A DNA stretch of 64,000 nucleotides from Sycobia sp. Sy_11. Taxonomy: Eukaryota > Arthropoda > Insecta > Hymenoptera > Epichrysomallidae. The notes under the pieces were generated by a model, which was not told where the DNA came from, did not search any database, and worked only from the letters and a program-made list of their open reading frames with translations. Shown here piece after piece: positions 23,626 through 31,690 of this stretch. A program made the position numbers and the translations under genes. The stretch is taken from the NCBI GenBank assembly GCA_018907035.1, contig JACCIC010000176.1, positions 1,060,501-1,124,500 on the forward strand. Reading direction: 5' to 3'. Numbering within the stretch: the first letter of the stretch is position 1; each line of letters begins with the position of its first letter.

Positions 23626-23781
23626 TTACCTATCCACCGGTGTATTAGTGCGTCGGCCTGTAACAAACTATATACTAATATTTACATGTAGACAAGAGAA
23701 ATTATATACATATTTGCAGAAGCTACGACGGGAGAGAGAGCATAGAAACGTGCGACACCAAGCATAAGTGGCGCTTGCGAT
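23281..23781 (-). mobile_element. LTR-like fragment related to the 5' part of element B's LTR
   Basis: Read on the minus strand, this block starts TGATCGCAAGCGCC at 23783 and continues through CTATGCTCTCTCTCC.GTCGTAGC, GGTAAGTAAGAGAG and GGAGAGAGCGGGGAG. The same ordered segments occur on the plus strand in the first 300 bp of the LTR at 50639. A (CT)n array occupies about 23561-23621. It adjoins the LTR of element A without a gap, so element A may have inserted near the start of an older LTR of this second family. Ends at the left are unclear. Confidence 0.45.
23561..23621. repeat. (CT)n microsatellite
   Basis: Pure CT dinucleotide run inside the LTR-like fragment. Confidence 0.97.
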
Positions 23782-24661
23782 CACTTACCTTGATATCTCG
23801 CGTGGCGTCGACGTCGTTGGAACGGGGAAACGGGGAACGGGGAACGCAAATGAGCTAGCCGAATCAGTTAACATTACATAGTTATTTCTTTATTACTATA
23901 AACACGAATCACACCGTCCTCACTTAATGCACTACACGAAACTTGCACACATTATATTTAACGCGCGCGACGACGACAAACACGGTGGAGCGGGTTCCGC
24001 GGACAGGGATAGATGCGTTTGGTCAAGAAGGGGGAAGAGGGGGGACGCGGTACACTATCGCTGGACACTCGCGCGCGCGGCTACGCTACGATGGCGCGCG
24101 CTCATCACGGGACGCGCGATCGATACTTTATCTTTATACGAAAAGGCTACTTGCCGAAGGGTCCTCGAAGCTGCCTCCTCTCGATCGCGGGGCTTCCTCT
24201 CGTCCGGATGGTGCTTCCTCTCTCTCTCTCCTTCACTCGCTCTTTCTCTCTTTATCTCTTCCGTGCGGGGCTACCTTTCCTCCTTCCTTCCTTCTCGCGT
24301 TCTTACCGAGCCTTCAGGCCCAGGAGCGGTGTTGATGTAGAACGACCGCGGAAACGGTCGTGGGGCAGTCAATGCTGCTGAGCTCGTCGACTTCGTAGGC
24401 ACGGCTGGAGCTCGTAGGTGGTTGGAATGCGGATGAGAACCGGATTGGAGCGAAGTTCAGTAGATCAGATGGTAACTTCACTCTGTGCGTTTGATCTCCT
24501 CGACGGCTCGGGGAAGAAGAAGAAGGTGAACTTCTTTTCTCTGCGCTTCCTTCTTTGCGAGCGAACGACGCGCACTCTCGCGGCTCGCGCTTCGCGTATT
24601 CTCGCCTTAACGCGCAACCGTTCGGTTTTGCAACCGCGGACCGGCCATTTGGTCGTTCACA
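23782..24661 (-). mobile_element. 3' LTR of gypsy element A
   Basis: This 880-bp block is nearly identical to 36341-37197 in the same orientation. On the minus strand it starts TGTGAACGACCAAATGG directly after a polypurine tract and holds an AATAAAG polyadenylation-type signal near 23890. It differs from the other LTR by scattered substitutions, a 16-bp insertion near 24619-24634 and one extra 7-bp GGGGAAC-type unit near 23833. Both size differences are local duplications. The end of the repeat is ..GATATCAAGGTAAGTG, which contains a splice-donor consensus. Several apparent ORFs in this GC-rich block are not supported as genes. Confidence 0.85.
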
Positions 24662-24674
24662 AACTCCCCCTTCC
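24662..24674 (-). promoter_or_regulatory. Polypurine tract of element A
   Basis: On the minus strand GGAAGGGGGAG immediately precedes the 3' LTR start at 24661. In LTR retrotransposons this tract primes plus-strand DNA synthesis. Its position fixes the element orientation as minus. Confidence 0.75.
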
Positions 24675-26028
24675 AAACCGACGTCGCGTTGATCCTTCGC
24701 GCGTCTTTCGACCGGTAAGGGTATGACTGGGAATAGGGAGTGGGATCCTTGGATATCGGAACCGCTCATGTGGAATTTAAATACTTTTTCCGAACTCAAA
24801 ATTATAAATGTTTGTAACTAAAAGAATAAAATGAAAATCTACCTTTTATGACCATTGGTGGTCTCTCGGTGTTGTCATCGTCCGCTGTTGTGTCTATATA
24901 ATTCAATGTAGGTCTTACCTACTAAAGGTTTATTCCTATTCTAGTGTATATAACGAAAATGAAATGTCTATTCTTCGCGCTGACTCTAACAAATCTAGTA
25001 TCAGGAATTTCTGGATACTGTGGAGGGGGGGGGGAAATTAAACAAAATATTTCTTTGCGCTGGGACTAAAAAAATGCTTATGACTATAAGTGCTTATTCT
25101 AGCTAACTAAGCTATTTTAATATAACACAAAAGAAAAGATGATCACGACTACGCTAGATTTAGGATCTATATAAAGATGAAACGTGTAACCTAACACTAA
25201 GATAATTACAAAAAATATGACGCGTGTCAACTAACTCTAAGGTCATTATAAAAATATGAACGTATGAGCTAAGTCTAAGGCAATTCAGAAAAGATGAAAT
25301 GTATAAGACATTTATAAAAAATATACAACTAATACTCTAATTAACCTAATCTAACGTCTACGCAATATTTATGTTTTATTGTGTGTGACTCTTGCTCGTC
25401 ACTTCTTCTTCGTTCGCGGCCTGCCTCGGCCATCTTCTCCGTCTTCTCTGCGCTGCGCTGGCTTTTTCCTGTAGTGAACTTGGAGGCTGTAAATGAGGTG
25501 TTTCTATAGTGCTTGATTTCCTCTCAGCTCTCGTTGCGGCAGTGTTGCGGGGTCGTGCAAGTAGCCTTCTCTTTACTTGGAGCCATTGTACGCTCTTTTT
25601 AGTGCCACTTGTCAACCGTCAACGCTGCGCCATCGCTACATTGCCGCGCTCGCGTCTGTTTTAGTTATTTATCAATAATTATTACGAGACACCCGTGTCA
25701 TGCCCTATTTCTTCGCGTTGCGAATACCTGAACAGCGTATTCGACTGTTTTTTTTTTGGTTTCGCGGTATGGGGGACATGGGGGGAATCTCGCTGGTATC
25801 TGGCTCTGGGGATCAAGGGATAACATCTGGACGGTATCTTTACATCTACTTATTGATGTACACGTTGGCACCCGGCATGACAATTAAGACCGGTTGTGTG
25901 CCATGGCCGACTACACCTGCAACCTCCTGCAGGATCTGCCCTGTCGACTCTTGCGCTCTTGGTTGCGCGACTGTCGGGGGCTCGGCATTTGTTGGCGCCT
26001 TTTCTTCCTCTGCCACTTTCTCAGACAA
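24675..26028 (-). other. 3' untranslated region of element A
   Basis: Between the stop of ORF4 (26029) and the polypurine tract. Mostly AT-rich with no supported reading frame; includes a run of G at about 25024-25034. It belongs to element A by position. Confidence 0.5.
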
Positions 26029-27804
26029 CTACCGCGACGTCTTATCGCCTTCCTCTGGCGACTGCCTCGTGCTGTCGCCCACCCCCTCTCCCTTCCAAGA
26101 CGAGGCGGCGGATGCCGGTCTCTCGGGACAGTATGTGCATGTATGCACGTCTGTCGTCGGATTTCCACAGCGGCAGCAAAACTTCTTACTCCGCGGTAGT
26201 GGGCAGGCGGAGTACCTGTGACCTTCAATGCCGCAGTTCCAGCAGCCATCTTTTTTCCCGGCCTCTTGTTTGGAAAACGGCCTTCCGGGATAGGATGGGT
26301 GCGGTCGCTTGGGGGGCACAAAGTTATCTGGGGGGGGGGTGACTGCCAACGTCATAAGCGCTGGAATTTTTGGCGTATCCGAAGCGGAATTTTGCGTCGC
26401 TTGTTGTGCAACAGGGCGGTAGAGGCTGGCGACGGGGCTGGTTGAACTTTGTATTTTGAAGGGGTTAAAGCCCTTCTTATGTTCTAATCCGTAGTTGTCG
26501 GCGTGGCTTTTGGTCGAATATTCTGGGCGCGATAGGGAGATTTGGGACGACTTACCAGCACAGGCTGTTTCATCATAGGGGCGATCATCTTCTTTGAACT
26601 TTGTCGGTATTATAATTTTACCTTGCGCCTTCTCGTTTGTACTGCCCGGGGACTCTTGGCGTCTTTTGCTTCTGCCGGATCGCTGTGTCCCCACGGACTG
26701 CATGGAAGCACAGCGCTCTCCACGGTAGAGGCGAACCTCGCGCTCTTCCGGGGTACTTACGTATACGATAGGCGCTGGCTTCTCGACTTTTGGTGGTCGT
26801 TTCGGCATTATCCGCCTATGGCATTTAGGACCTGGCCGGTATGGTAGGGGGCTAATGGACCGTATCTGCTGATGCGTCGAGTACGGTATCGCATCTCGTG
26901 GGTTACGGTGGACCACAATGCGTCTGCGGGACGCTTCCAATGGTCCAGTCTTATGCGATGCGTCGCTATCGGACTTGTAAACCACGGCTATTGTATCGCC
27001 CAAGTCCTCATATCTCCTTGTGAACGGATTGAATATCCAATCCGTCTCTTTCTTTTTCTCGTCGTCTCTATTGGCTGTCCCTTGTGACGTCGCTGCATTA
27101 CGCTCGCACTCTGGTGCGTATCCTGAATCCTCGCGTCTATGTGGTCTTCGCAGTTCTGCTTTTACTGACGTTACTGAAGGATCGTCTCTTTTTAGACTAA
27201 TCTTGTCATTCATTTCCCCTGGTGTTATTGCGGTAGTTTCCCATCTTTTCGGACGATCGCAGATGATGTTGGTTTCTGCGCTTTCCATAGTTTTACGTCG
27301 TTGCGGACGCTCGCCATCGATGTCTTCGATGGAATTGGTAGTTTTACGTCGTTCCGGACGGTCGCATAAGACGTTGTTCTCTTTTGCGTCTATCGTAGTC
27401 TTACGTCTTTGCGGACGGTCGCTGGTGGCGGTAGGGGGTGGATGGGGGGTATCTTCTAGGTCGTCGATGGGGGAGTTGCTAGTGTCTAGCAAGGACAATG
27501 CAAATGAATTTTCGTTGACCGGTATGATTGTTTTCGGTCCGGGTTCGTCGACACCTAGCTCCTGAGTTGAGTTCGGGCTGAACTCAATCAGGTTTCCTGC
27601 TTCTACCTCTTGTTCTTGCTGGTGCAGGGCTTGGGCCAGTTTGGCCATCTCAAAGGCTTGTTCGCGGTCACGTACGTGTTCTCGCGGCGCGATTGCGGGT
27701 TCTGAGCCCGTCGGGTTGGGGGTATGAGCGTCCCCTGGTCGGCGCGGTTGGTCGGTTAACATCGACCGGCGCAGCCCTCTGCCTCTGCCTATTTTGGGAA
27801 GCAT
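26029..27804 (-). CDS. Element A extra 3' ORF (ORF4) with zinc knuckles
   Basis: A 591-codon ORF with a true ATG at 27802-27804, overlapping the end of pol by 137 bp in the +1 frame. It sits where gypsy-group elements may carry env, but no signal peptide, furin-type site or membrane segment is visible. Residues ~129-228 hold about five degenerate repeats of the form (D/E)RPxRRKT. The middle is basic and Pro/Ser-rich. Residues ~521-558 form a pair of Cys-rich knuckles: CWNCGIEGHRYSAC, then FCCRCGN..T..HTCTYC. The Gag of the same element has CWICSRRGHWADRC then FCYNYGE..TTVHCTRC, so the two modules look related. Length and absence of stops contrast with the broken gag and pol. Function is unknown; an RNA-binding Gag-like accessory protein is an inference. 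The LTR-end splice donor could supply a subgenomic message. Confidence 0.75.
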   Translation of the reverse strand: MLPKIGRGRGLRRSMLTDQPRRPGDAHTPNPTGSEPAIAPREHVRDREQAFEMAKLAQALHQQEQEVEAGNLIEFSPNSTQELGVDEPGPKTIIPVNENSFALSLLDTSNSPIDDLEDTPHPPPTATSDRPQRRKTTIDAKENNVLCDRPERRKTTNSIEDIDGERPQRRKTMESAETNIICDRPKRWETTAITPGEMNDKISLKRDDPSVTSVKAELRRPHRREDSGYAPECERNAATSQGTANRDDEKKKETDWIFNPFTRRYEDLGDTIAVVYKSDSDASHKTGPLEASRRRIVVHRNPRDAIPYSTHQQIRSISPLPYRPGPKCHRRIMPKRPPKVEKPAPIVYVSTPEEREVRLYRGERCASMQSVGTQRSGRSKRRQESPGSTNEKAQGKIIIPTKFKEDDRPYDETACAGKSSQISLSRPEYSTKSHADNYGLEHKKGFNPFKIQSSTSPVASLYRPVAQQATQNSASDTPKIPALMTLAVTPPPDNFVPPKRPHPSYPGRPFSKQEAGKKDGCWNCGIEGHRYSACPLPRSKKFCCRCGNPTTDVHTCTYCPERPASAASSWKGEGVGDSTRQSPEEGDKTSR

Positions 27805-29257
27805 CGTCTTGGATAAAGGAACCTGTGGAAAAACGAGATGGTGCGTTAGGGGGATAGTATTTTTTGATGTCTGAAATGTGTACTCTGTTTTTCTTCCTGT
27901 CGTCCATATCTTCTAGCTCGAAGATGACAGGGAATATTTTCCTGATGATTCGACACGGGGCAACAAACTTTGGTGCTAGTTTTGCCGCAAATCTATCCGG
28001 CCCTGACGAGAATACATGGTTTCTCCTACAGACTGTCTCGTTCTCCTCGAACGAAGCATCTCGTCTATTCTTGTTATAATAGCGTGACTGTTTTTCGCTA
28101 GCCACGCTAAGGTTCTTCCTGACTAGTTCGTGAATGGCAGTCAGCCTTTTCACTCGATTTAGCCAGTCAGCAGATGTTAACGGCTGAAGTGGTTGTTTCG
28201 CTGTGCGGATGTTTCTATACGTGGGCATCTCCCTAGGATTTCTACCGAAATTTAGAAAGGCTGGTGAAGCTTGGGTACTAGCATGCACGGAGGTATTCAT
28301 GGTAAAGGCTAGTTCGTGTAGATGAATATCCCAATCTTTATGATCTTCTTTAACGAAGATTGAGATCATGCCTTTGAATGTTCTATTTACCCGTTCTACT
28401 GGGGTTGCTTGTGCATGATATGGCGCTATCAGCTGCTGTACTATTCCGAGTTCGTTGAGTCGCTGTTTGACCAACTTATTGGCAAACTCGGTACCATTAT
28501 CAGAAATTAAGAATTTGGGGCAACCCCATATGAATACTACTAGCTCTTCTAGCGCCTTTATTATCATTTGCCCCGTTGCCTTTCGGAGTGGTCGAAGCTC
28601 CACGTATTTGGTGAACAGATCCTCAAATATCAACAGATATCGGTGTTGACCTTTGCTGGCTGGAAAAGGGCCCATTATGTCAGTGGCCACGCTCGTCCAT
28701 GGCCCTTCCACATTTCTGTGTGTCATTAAACCTGTTGGTGCTCTCTGGGAGACTTTGTATAACTGACACTCTGGGCAATGTTTAATGTAGCTGTAAACAT
28801 CTCGCATCATCCCTGGCCAGTAGTAGCTTCGAGAGACCTTGTACAGTGTTTTCTCAACACCAAAATGTCCGGATGTCGGTGTATTATGACACTCGAACAT
28901 TATCCGCTCTCGGTCTTTGGAAGATATGGCAATCTTCCAGTCGTCTTCCTCGGGACCTAGTAGGTTCGAGTAGACGTTTGGGCGATGTTTCAATAGTATG
29001 TTGTCCTTGATGCGCCAGTCCGAATATTTCTCTGGGCACTTTCGGATTTCGCTTACTTTTCTCTCATACCAGCTGTCTCGCTCTATAGCGGTGATAGTAG
29101 CTGCTGGTGATGATTCCATGGTAGGGGGACGTGAGAGCGCGTCTGGCACTTTGTGCAGCGCTGTGGCCCATCTCGCTAGTCTGCCCGTGGGGTTCTTCAG
29201 CGTGTGTAGCCATTTTAGGCTACTGTGATCCGTGATCACTGTGAATGTCTCTCCCAA
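27668..29257 (-). CDS. Element A Pol, RNase H end and integrase
   Basis: Continues the pol frame below an in-frame stop. Numbering from GETFTV at 29257: RNase H TDHSSLKW (residues 9-16); a zinc-binding H2C2 (H124, H131, C161, C164); the integrase core with D193 (TDIMGPFP), D253 (ISDNGTEF) and E289 (PVERVNRT), giving D,D35E spacing; and a C-terminal KLAPKF.AP..I..I.PVIFEL tail ending near VHISDIKKYYPP. The catalytic integrase is therefore intact in sequence. Between WATAL and HKVPDALS the RNase H lacks about 14 residues that element C keeps, an in-frame deletion of about 42 bp. The product would insert cDNA into chromosomal DNA. The apparent first codon is not a genuine start; translation in an active copy would be as part of Gag-Pol. 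Confidence 0.85.
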   Translation of the reverse strand: MGETFTVITDHSSLKWLHTLKNPTGRLARWATALHKVPDALSRPPTMESSPAATITAIERDSWYERKVSEIRKCPEKYSDWRIKDNILLKHRPNVYSNLLGPEEDDWKIAISSKDRERIMFECHNTPTSGHFGVEKTLYKVSRSYYWPGMMRDVYSYIKHCPECQLYKVSQRAPTGLMTHRNVEGPWTSVATDIMGPFPASKGQHRYLLIFEDLFTKYVELRPLRKATGQMIIKALEELVVFIWGCPKFLISDNGTEFANKLVKQRLNELGIVQQLIAPYHAQATPVERVNRTFKGMISIFVKEDHKDWDIHLHELAFTMNTSVHASTQASPAFLNFGRNPREMPTYRNIRTAKQPLQPLTSADWLNRVKRLTAIHELVRKNLSVASEKQSRYYNKNRRDASFEENETVCRRNHVFSSGPDRFAAKLAPKFVAPCRIIRKIFPVIFELEDMDDRKKNRVHISDIKKYYPPNAPSRFSTGSFIQDDASQNRQRQRAAPVDVNRPTAPTRGRSYPQPDGLRTRNRAARTRT

Positions 29258-29269
29258 TAAATAACCTCT

Positions 29270-29290
29270 AATAACTTATAACCTCCCAAT
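29270..29290 (-). other. 21-bp insertion creating a stop in element A pol
   Basis: Between AVEKF and RGYLLGE the minus strand carries seven extra codons, IGRL, a TAA stop at 29276-29278, then VI. Related gypsy pols, including element C in this window, read EKFRSYLLGE with no insertion. The inserted bases share TTATTGGGAG and GAGGTTAT with the adjoining sequence, so a local duplication is the likely origin. Frame is kept on both sides. Confidence 0.8.
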
Positions 29291-31015
29291 AAATTTCTCG
29301 ACGGCCCATAGTACCGCGAGGCACTCTTTTTCGGTAACTGTATAGTTTACCTCTGCCTTGGTTAGCGCTCTACTCGCATAAGCGATTGGGTGTTCTTCAT
29401 CGTCCGTGTTTTGGCTAAGCACGGCGCCAAGGGCATAATTGCTGGCATCGGTCTGGAGAATATAGGGGCGATTTTGTATGGCGCGCGCTAACACGGGTGC
29501 TTGCGTTAGCAAGATACGCAGTTGGTTAAATGCGTCTTCCTGGGGTTTATCCCAGTGCCATCTCACGTTTTTACGCAATAGCTTGCTTAAAGGTGCCTTT
29601 ACGTCCGCTAAGGATTTGATGAAGCGGGCGTACCACCCTACCATGCCGAGAAAAGTTCTCAGCTGCTTAATGTTCGTAGGTAGTGGATATTCTGTGACGG
29701 GCTTTCGTTTATCGGGGTCCGTGCGCAGTCCGTCTTTGTCTACTACGTATCCTAAGTAGCGTACTTCCGGGCAACAGAACTCAGACTTTTCCTTATTGAT
29801 TTGTAGTCCGACCTGTTTCAGGCGGACCAGTACCGCTTCTAGTTGCTGAGTGTGTTCCTCGAAAGTGCTTGTGGCGAGAATGATATCGTCCATGTAGACG
29901 AAGACGCAGGGTTGCCACTGCGGTCCGAACACGACATCCATGCCGCGTTGGAAACTGGCTGGGGCGTTGGTCAGCCCGTATGGTATCCTTGTATATTGGA
30001 ACAGCCCTTTCTGCGGGACTGCAAAGGCAGTAATTTCCTTACTTGCGTCATCTAAAGGAATCTGGTGATACGCCTGGCTCAAGTCTATCTTAGAAAAATA
30101 ACGAGCGTCACGCAGATTGTCCAATAGGACGTCCATGTGAGGAAGAGGATAGGCATCCTTCTTCGTCACCTGGTTCACTGCCCTGTAGTCTATACAGAAT
30201 CTGATCTTGCCGTCCTTCTTCGGCACGATCACCGGACAACTACTCCACGAGCTTTCCGAAGGTTCGATGATTCCTTCGGCGAGAAGTCTGTCGACTTCTG
30301 CGTGGGCCTGTTGTAATAGTTTGTCCGGAATGCGGCAGAGGCGCTGTTTGATTGGTCTATGTCCTTGCACGTCTATATAATGAGGGGGCATTTGTGCAAG
30401 TTTCAGGACCCCTGTTTGTTTCGGTATCAGCTGATCCAGTAGCTGGTTTAGGTGTTGCCTTTGTTTTTGCTCCAACTGGGTGATCCCACTTACGGCTGCT
30501 AAAGCCGTGATAGCCTGTACGTTTCTATTCGCGCTGGTCGCAAAGTGCCTTACTATATTTTTAGGCGTGTGCCACGTCGCCCTGGCGAAATTAATCGTCA
30601 TCTCTAATTGTATCATGATATCCATCCCGAGGATGATATCGTACGTTAATGTATTAGACACTCTGAAACGCGTCGAGATTTGTTGACCATCTATTTGTAG
30701 GAGTAGATCTATTTCTCCGTCGTTAGAGCAGATTTGGCCATCTGGCAGCTGCATGAATGATGTTATAGGTATGATGGCTGTTTTTACCACCTTTGCCGGA
30801 CGTGGTCCAATGTATGAGTCACGTGCTCCCGGATCGACCAATGCTAAGAATATTTTTCCTAATAGCTCTATGTTTAGGAAAAATCTGTTATCGTCCTCCC
30901 GAATTGGGGACGTGCGTCGAGAGTCGGTGACATCTGTGGCCGTTATTGACGCTTGACCTACGTTTTTGTTCCTCGATGTTCGTGGAGTCTCGTCATAATC
31001 CAATCGCCTCTTCCC
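29276..31015 (-). CDS. Element A Pol, protease and reverse transcriptase
   Basis: Open from just below the TAA at 31016-31018. With residue 1 at the TTG at 31003: aspartic protease with LVDPGARDSYIG (D57; the usual DTG/DSG is DPG) and a IILGMDIM second half (~124-130); RT from about residue 215 with KKDGKIRFCIDYR, FSKIDLSQAYHQI, PYGLTNAPASFQ and the catalytic YMDD at 370-373; the connection region FLGMVGWYARFI; and the RNase H start ILQTDASNYALGA. All RT motifs are intact. It ends at the 29276 stop caused by a 21-bp insertion. Same frame as the Gag knuckle part upstream and the integrase part downstream. The Pro in the protease active site would be unusual for a working enzyme. Confidence 0.85.
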   Translation of the reverse strand, partial: GKRRLDYDETPRTSRNKNVGQASITATDVTDSRRTSPIREDDNRFFLNIELLGKIFLALVDPGARDSYIGPRPAKVVKTAIIPITSFMQLPDGQICSNDGEIDLLLQIDGQQISTRFRVSNTLTYDIILGMDIMIQLEMTINFARATWHTPKNIVRHFATSANRNVQAITALAAVSGITQLEQKQRQHLNQLLDQLIPKQTGVLKLAQMPPHYIDVQGHRPIKQRLCRIPDKLLQQAHAEVDRLLAEGIIEPSESSWSSCPVIVPKKDGKIRFCIDYRAVNQVTKKDAYPLPHMDVLLDNLRDARYFSKIDLSQAYHQIPLDDASKEITAFAVPQKGLFQYTRIPYGLTNAPASFQRGMDVVFGPQWQPCVFVYMDDIILATSTFEEHTQQLEAVLVRLKQVGLQINKEKSEFCCPEVRYLGYVVDKDGLRTDPDKRKPVTEYPLPTNIKQLRTFLGMVGWYARFIKSLADVKAPLSKLLRKNVRWHWDKPQEDAFNQLRILLTQAPVLARAIQNRPYILQTDASNYALGAVLSQNTDDEEHPIAYASRALTKAEVNYTVTEKECLAVLWAVEKFIGRL

Positions 31016-31690
31016 TTATGCGTTTCCCGAGGTTTTCCTATTCGGGCCGCAACGCGTGCAGTGTACGGTGGTAACGCCATCTTCGCCGTAGTTGTAACAA
31101 AAGATGCGTTTTCGCTCGGGGCATCTGTCTGCCCAGTGGCCTCGTCTACTGCATATCCAACACGGGCGGTCATCTTCGCAGTAACTTCTTCTCTCGGTGC
31201 GTGGTCGTGGCGACTCACGACGTGTTCGCTCGTGTGCTGGATATTCGTCGTTGCGTTCTCTTATGGGTGATCGGGGGTAACGCTTCTGGTCCATACTTCC
31301 TCGGGCTGGACGATAGTCGCGAGAGGGACTGGGTAAACGGGTCTGGTTTCGTAGCGACGGGCTTCTCGGGCTGTACCGTGATTCGTCGGTCGATTTGGAT
31401 CGGGGCCGAGGGGGTGTTACTGAACGGTATCTGGGAGAGGGACTACGATATTGTTTTTTCCTCGATTCCCGTCTATGTTCTTCCCGTGATCTTCCGGATG
31501 AGGGGCTAAGGCTATTCTCCCGGTCACGTCTACCTGGGGAGGAGCCTTTGCTCTGTTTTCTTATTTTTGATGTTGTTGCTGGTGGTTCGACCAACCTTAC
31601 ATGTTTTTGTTGATCCTCGTCTAGTGCTGCCATTGTTAGATCGTCTGGTCGCTCTTCCAGACTGTGGGCAGGCTGCGCTACTCATCAGGC
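31016..31690 (-). CDS. Element A Gag, RS-rich and zinc-knuckle part
   Basis: Open from about 31687 to TAA at 31016, one frame (+1) from the capsid part and in the same frame as pol. Contents: an acidic start, a long Arg-Ser-Pro-rich tract (SPSPRYRSVTPPRPRSKS and similar), then CWICSRRGHWADRC and FCYNYGE...HCTRC (about 31049-31162). The second knuckle has Tyr where the second Cys is expected. Knuckles bind genomic RNA in Gag. Only the TAA separates this part from pol. The frame change could be a programmed +1 shift or a one-base indel. Confidence 0.75.

Noticed and set aside
23927..24381. Three overlapping plus-strand ORFs of 120-137 codons, repeated at 36495-36933
   Set aside because: They lie antisense within the LTRs of element A, are Ser/Leu-rich from CT runs, and are duplicated only because the LTR is duplicated.
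25700..27565. Several plus-strand ORFs of 70-181 codons
   Set aside because: They are antisense shadows of ORF4, which has the ATG, the repeat and the zinc knuckles.
26029..27804. ORF4 as an envelope protein
   Set aside because: No signal peptide, membrane segment or cleavage site is visible; zinc knuckles are unlike Env.
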